Assembly: GCF_000204055.1 (NCBI RefSeq)
Contig: NW_006768892.1
Span: forward strand, 1-19,088
Direction of reading: 5' to 3'
Length of the DNA stretch: 19,088 nucleotides
Source: Melampsora larici-populina 98AG31
Taxonomy: Eukaryota; Basidiomycota; Pucciniomycetes; Pucciniales; Melampsoraceae
The position numbers and the translations under genes were made by a program. Positions within the stretch are counted from its first letter, which is position 1. Every line of letters starts with the position of its first letter. Positions 15,847-19,088 of this stretch are shown here, piece after piece. Under the pieces are notes generated by a model. That model saw only the letters and a list, made by a program, of their open reading frames with translations, searched no databases and was not told the origin of the DNA.

Positions 15847-18800
15847 TCAGAAATAGAAGGTTTGTAAATGACTTCCTGAACTTCTGGTGGTAACTCCTTC
15901 TTTTGATTCCTTCAATTTCTCTATTTCCTCCATCTTTCTTTCCCATAAAGCAAAACATTGTTTGAGGAAACTGTCATTTGTCCACCCAGCAGCATTTCTT
16001 CCAGCCATTGAAAGCCAAATTTTATGCTGATCTTTCCATAGAGAAGGGTTTGGAAAAGGTGAAGGAGAATCAGAAGAAAAAGAAATAGAAACCCAATGAC
16101 CATTTGCGACAAATCCAAGAGCTATAGGTTTATTAGTTGAATTCTTTTTGGAAGAAAATGGAAAGAAAGTCATACAGTGATGATGAGTGGTACTCATGAT
16201 CACAACAGGCCTTGAAAAAGCATTTGCTGCAATTGGACCCATAGTGGTTGATTCAAACCAGTTATATTTGCTGACAGGTTCATCTGTATAAGTTTCAATT
16301 TTTTCTGATATGTCTTGAATGTATCTTTCAGTTGCCAGTTCTTGTTTTTCTTGAATTTGAGCCTTGGTCAGTGACTTTTTAGCTTTCGTAGAACCACTCT
16401 TCTGCCAATAAAACTTAAGATATTCTTTATGATGTATGTCTAGATCTTCAACCATCTTTTGTCTAATAGATTTCTGAGCACCTTTTTCGTGTTGACCAAG
16501 AGCATGAGCTATAGCGTGAAATCCACAATGTCCATCCCCAGGAGGATCATAAATAGAAGTAACATAAGGTCTAACAAGTTCTAATAATTGATTATGATAC
16601 TCTTCAATCTTGTGAGGATCTTGATAATGATTTAAATGATAAAATTCTTGATCATTATCATAATCAGCTTTAATAATTTCTTCATTATAAGTTAAAGCTT
16701 TCATCATTTCTGCTTCTTCTTGTTCTGATTTTAAATCATTTGATTTAAAAACACGTAAATCATTTGAAAATTTTGAACTAGCTGAACTTTTTGAATCATC
16801 TACATCATCTGAATCTTCATCTGAAACATCATTAAGATTTGTTTGATCTATATCAGTTAAATCTTCTGAGTTTATTAAAATTATTGATTTTTTAACATCA
16901 TCTGAATCATTTGAAACATCATCACCATCTTCTTCTTCTTCTGAATATCCATCATCTTCATCACTTGAGTATTTAACAGCACACTTTGATTTATCATGAC
17001 CTAATTCTCCACAGTTACCACATTTCATTTTCCTCTTCCTTTCTTCTTTTTCAACGTGTTCAAACCTTGAAGGATCCCTCTTGAGTTTTTTATTTTTAGC
17101 GCCTTTAGGTCTTCCTTTATTTTTGGGTTTTTCTGATTAAGAAGGAGGTTGAACAGGAATTAAAACATATCTACCGCTGATTAACTTCTTCAAATCTGAT
17201 TCAAATTTAGCTAAATAACTTTCATCTTGAAGTTTAATCTTTTCTAAATGTGATTCAATTTTAGCTCTGATTTCTTGAAGATCTCTAGGTGCATACTCAG
17301 TAAATAAATGCCACTGCTGATCAAACTCTTCAATAGGAATAGGTTGTTCTACAAGTCCTAAATACGTACTAATTTGATGAGCACATGGTATACCCCAAGT
17401 GGGGGTGAAATTCGAGTTGCAAGGTGGAAGTGAAAGTGAATCTGAATTTAAAGTTAATTTGAGTTGATCATTTGCTTTCTTAATAGCAAATTGAGAAATT
17501 TTACCGTGAAGATCATCAAAAATAGAATGAAATTTGTTGAGTTTTTTGGATTTTTGATGACGGATTGAGCCAATAATTTCATTATATTGAATGTCCAGTG
17601 CGTTTTGAAAATGCTTCACCGTTGAATATAAGTCATGTTTAGTACTTTCTAAATCTTTTTTGATGGTAGAATGAGTTCCTTCAGTTTTACTAGTTGTACC
17701 GGTTCCAAAATGTTTGAGTTTACTTGTAAAAAGGGAAACAAATTTGCGCTCTTGAGAATACCATTTCTTTTCTATATAGTTGAGAAGATCCTGAGCGTGA
17801 TTTTCAATTAAGTAATTTTTAATAAGATCTTTTGAGTTGTGATAATCTAAATTTGTTTGAGAAGAACAAAAGGAATTCCATAATTTAAGAAAATGATTTT
17901 CATTGATTTTTGATGATTTAGATTTGATATGACTTTGAATATTTTTGTTGATATGCCACAGACAGAGGATATGGTCAGCATCAGGAAAAATGATTTGAAT
18001 ACTGTTAATCAACGCTCTTTCACTATCAGTAGCAAATAACCTAGGTGAAAGTTCAGGATCACAACCTTCAAATAAAAGTTTAAATCGATATAAAGCCCAT
18101 TCGTAAGTAGGTTGAGTTTCGTCCATCATAAAACAAAAAGCCGCAGAGAAAGGTTTGTTAATTGAAGTAGTTCCCACGAAATGAAGACATGGTAATTCAC
18201 AATCATTAGTTTTATAAGTGGCGTCTACTCCGTAAACGTGAGGGAATCGTAAAGCTAATTTGATTGAGTTAGGATGAGCACAGAATAAAGATAATAATTT
18301 TCCGTTATCGTTGTTATGAACATGATAATTCCATTTATTCTTGATGAAGAAATTTAACAAAGCGGTAATAGGATCCCTTCCATTTAATTCTTGAGCTCAA
18401 AATTTCTGTCTTGCATTATAAATGTCTTTCATGATAGGATTGAAACCAGGATTTTTGTCAAGAGACGTCATAATGTGGCGAGGTTTGATTGAAGATCTAC
18501 TTAATTTTTGAGCCAACATGATCTGAATTAAATCTAATCTTCTATCTTTTGAAAATTCATTAGGAGATTGAAAAGGTTCATGATTGTGAGATAAATGATT
18601 AAGGAATTGTCCAGTACTACTATTCCTGACTTGATCTAAAACCCAATCACCAGTTTTCTTATTTTGTTTAATAACAGCCTTCCACTGACATCCCGTTTTC
18701 TTAGTTGAAGTAATACATTGAGTAGCTTTGCTTTTTCTAGGATTACCACGATGACAGTGAAAATAAATTGTTTTATGGCATCCACGGTTATTTTTTGAAG

Positions 18801-18861
18801 AAGTTACGGATATTCCATATCCACCATTTAAAGATACAGAGTAAAGGTATTGCTTTGCCAC
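15847..18861 (-). pseudogene. MULE transposase fused to an OTU cysteine protease, two stops
   Basis: One continuous frame of ~1005 codons, broken only by TGA at 18397-18399 (NARQKF-stop-AQELNGRDPI) and TAA at 17137-17139. Order: FAR1/WRKY-GCM1-type zinc region with Cys and NHLSHNHEP (18770-18560); MULE DDE domain with Asp in VYGVDATYK, Asp in LFATDSERAL and Glu in SKTEGTHST (18230-17680), plus LCLWHINKN; a SWIM-like GIPCAHQI (~17390); an AT-hook KGRPKG (~17110); a CCHC zinc knuckle CGNCGELGHDKSKC (17022-16981); a long acidic region; an OTU domain with DGHCGFHA (catalytic Asp and Cys, ~16520) and a catalytic His in VANGHWVSISF (~16100); and the tail FALWERKMEEIEKLK. The active-site residues of both enzymes are kept. 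The frame stays open to the window edge with no in-frame ATG, so the true start is outside or behind an intron. OTU proteases cleave ubiquitin chains; the role here is unknown. Confidence 0.82.
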
Positions 18862-19088
18862 CTTATCACTTCTAAAAAGTTTACCCCACCGTGGATCTTT
18901 GAGATCTAAACTTAAATCATTAACTATGTGAATAATAAGATTGATATTAATGAGAATGAATAATAATAATAATAATTGATAATAAGAATGAATAATAATA
19001 ATAAAGAATAATAATAATAATAATGAATAAGAAGGATGAATAATCAGTATTAATTCGAAAAAAATTGCATCACATTTCGAAATAAATT
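18862..19088. other. 5' side of the MULE gene, AAT/ATT low-complexity tract
   Basis: Runs of AATAAT between 18955 and 19030 interrupt an otherwise open minus-strand frame. Residues DPRWGKLFRSDKVAKQYL, just upstream of 18861, still look like genuine FAR1-type N-terminal sequence, so the coding region probably extends to about 18910. Further upstream is microsatellite. Confidence 0.55.

Larger units (their letters stand above)
15079..19088 (-). mobile_element. Large MULE with transposase-OTU gene, 5' end off-window
   Basis: Its 3' terminus is GGCCGTTGCTATTTGC at 15079, followed by a ~540-bp palindrome arm, a subterminal repeat and the minus-strand transposase-OTU frame reaching past 18861. The 5' terminal repeat is not in the window. 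It interrupts the TNP2-like gene. The inverted partner of its 3' portion is the small element at 1285-2127. Confidence 0.8.

Noticed and set aside
4073..18399. Programmed recoding or RNA editing of the in-frame stops
   Set aside because: Stops occur in unrelated genes of several elements, one with other damage (a lost metal ligand). No shared recoding context is visible, and decay is the simpler explanation.
15847..18861. Three separate genes (18397-18861, 17137-18360, 15847-17028)
   Set aside because: All three lie in one frame separated only by single stop codons, and together give one coherent domain order. The apparent GTG or ATG starts inside are artefacts of those stops.

Overview
The window looks like transposon-dense, AT-rich nuclear DNA from a basidiomycete fungus, most likely a rust (Pucciniales). 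Reasons: many short GT..AG introns, mostly under 100 nt; a KDZ-type transposase tail; a two-gene TNP2-like element of the kind common in basidiomycetes; and a FAR1/MULE transposase joined to an OTU protease. The organism call is inference from family resemblance; no search was run. I see no rRNA, tRNA or prokaryotic operon structure and no clearly intact host gene.

Layout. 199-2127: a 1.9-kb internally deleted MULE whose long inverted ends are packed with short palindromes built on ATGTAGGCG/CGCCTACAT. 2208-2504: a small unassigned reading frame. 2898-4149 (minus): a relic of an M17 leucyl aminopeptidase gene, with an 896-bp CACTG-ended element (3113-4008, TSD TGA) sitting inside one of its introns. 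4559-5265 (plus): the 3' end of a KDZ transposase. 6086-6456: a palindrome-rich repeat. 6817-9170 (minus): the 3' half of a Ty1/copia retrotransposon (reverse transcriptase, RNase H, polypurine tract, 3' LTR), joined at its 5' side to unrelated DNA. 9679-15078 (minus): a decayed two-gene TNP2-like element, with a transposase upstream and a ten-exon accessory gene downstream. 15079 to the right edge (minus): a large MULE, inserted about 60 bp upstream of a transposase exon, whose single frame carries FAR1-type DNA binding, a MULE transposase, an AT-hook, a zinc knuckle and an OTU cysteine protease.

How the parts relate. The right MULE (15079 on) is the fuller relative of the left deletion derivative: the left copy keeps the 3' terminus, the 3' untranslated region and the last ~19 codons of the protease gene, in inverted orientation 13 kb away. 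The MULE split the TNP2-like gene, so the insertion order is TNP2-like first, MULE later. Nine in-frame stop codons interrupt otherwise open and mostly alignable frames in five different genes, with no convincing frameshift in the MULE frame or the accessory gene. That fits decay by point substitution, possibly methylation-linked C-to-T change.
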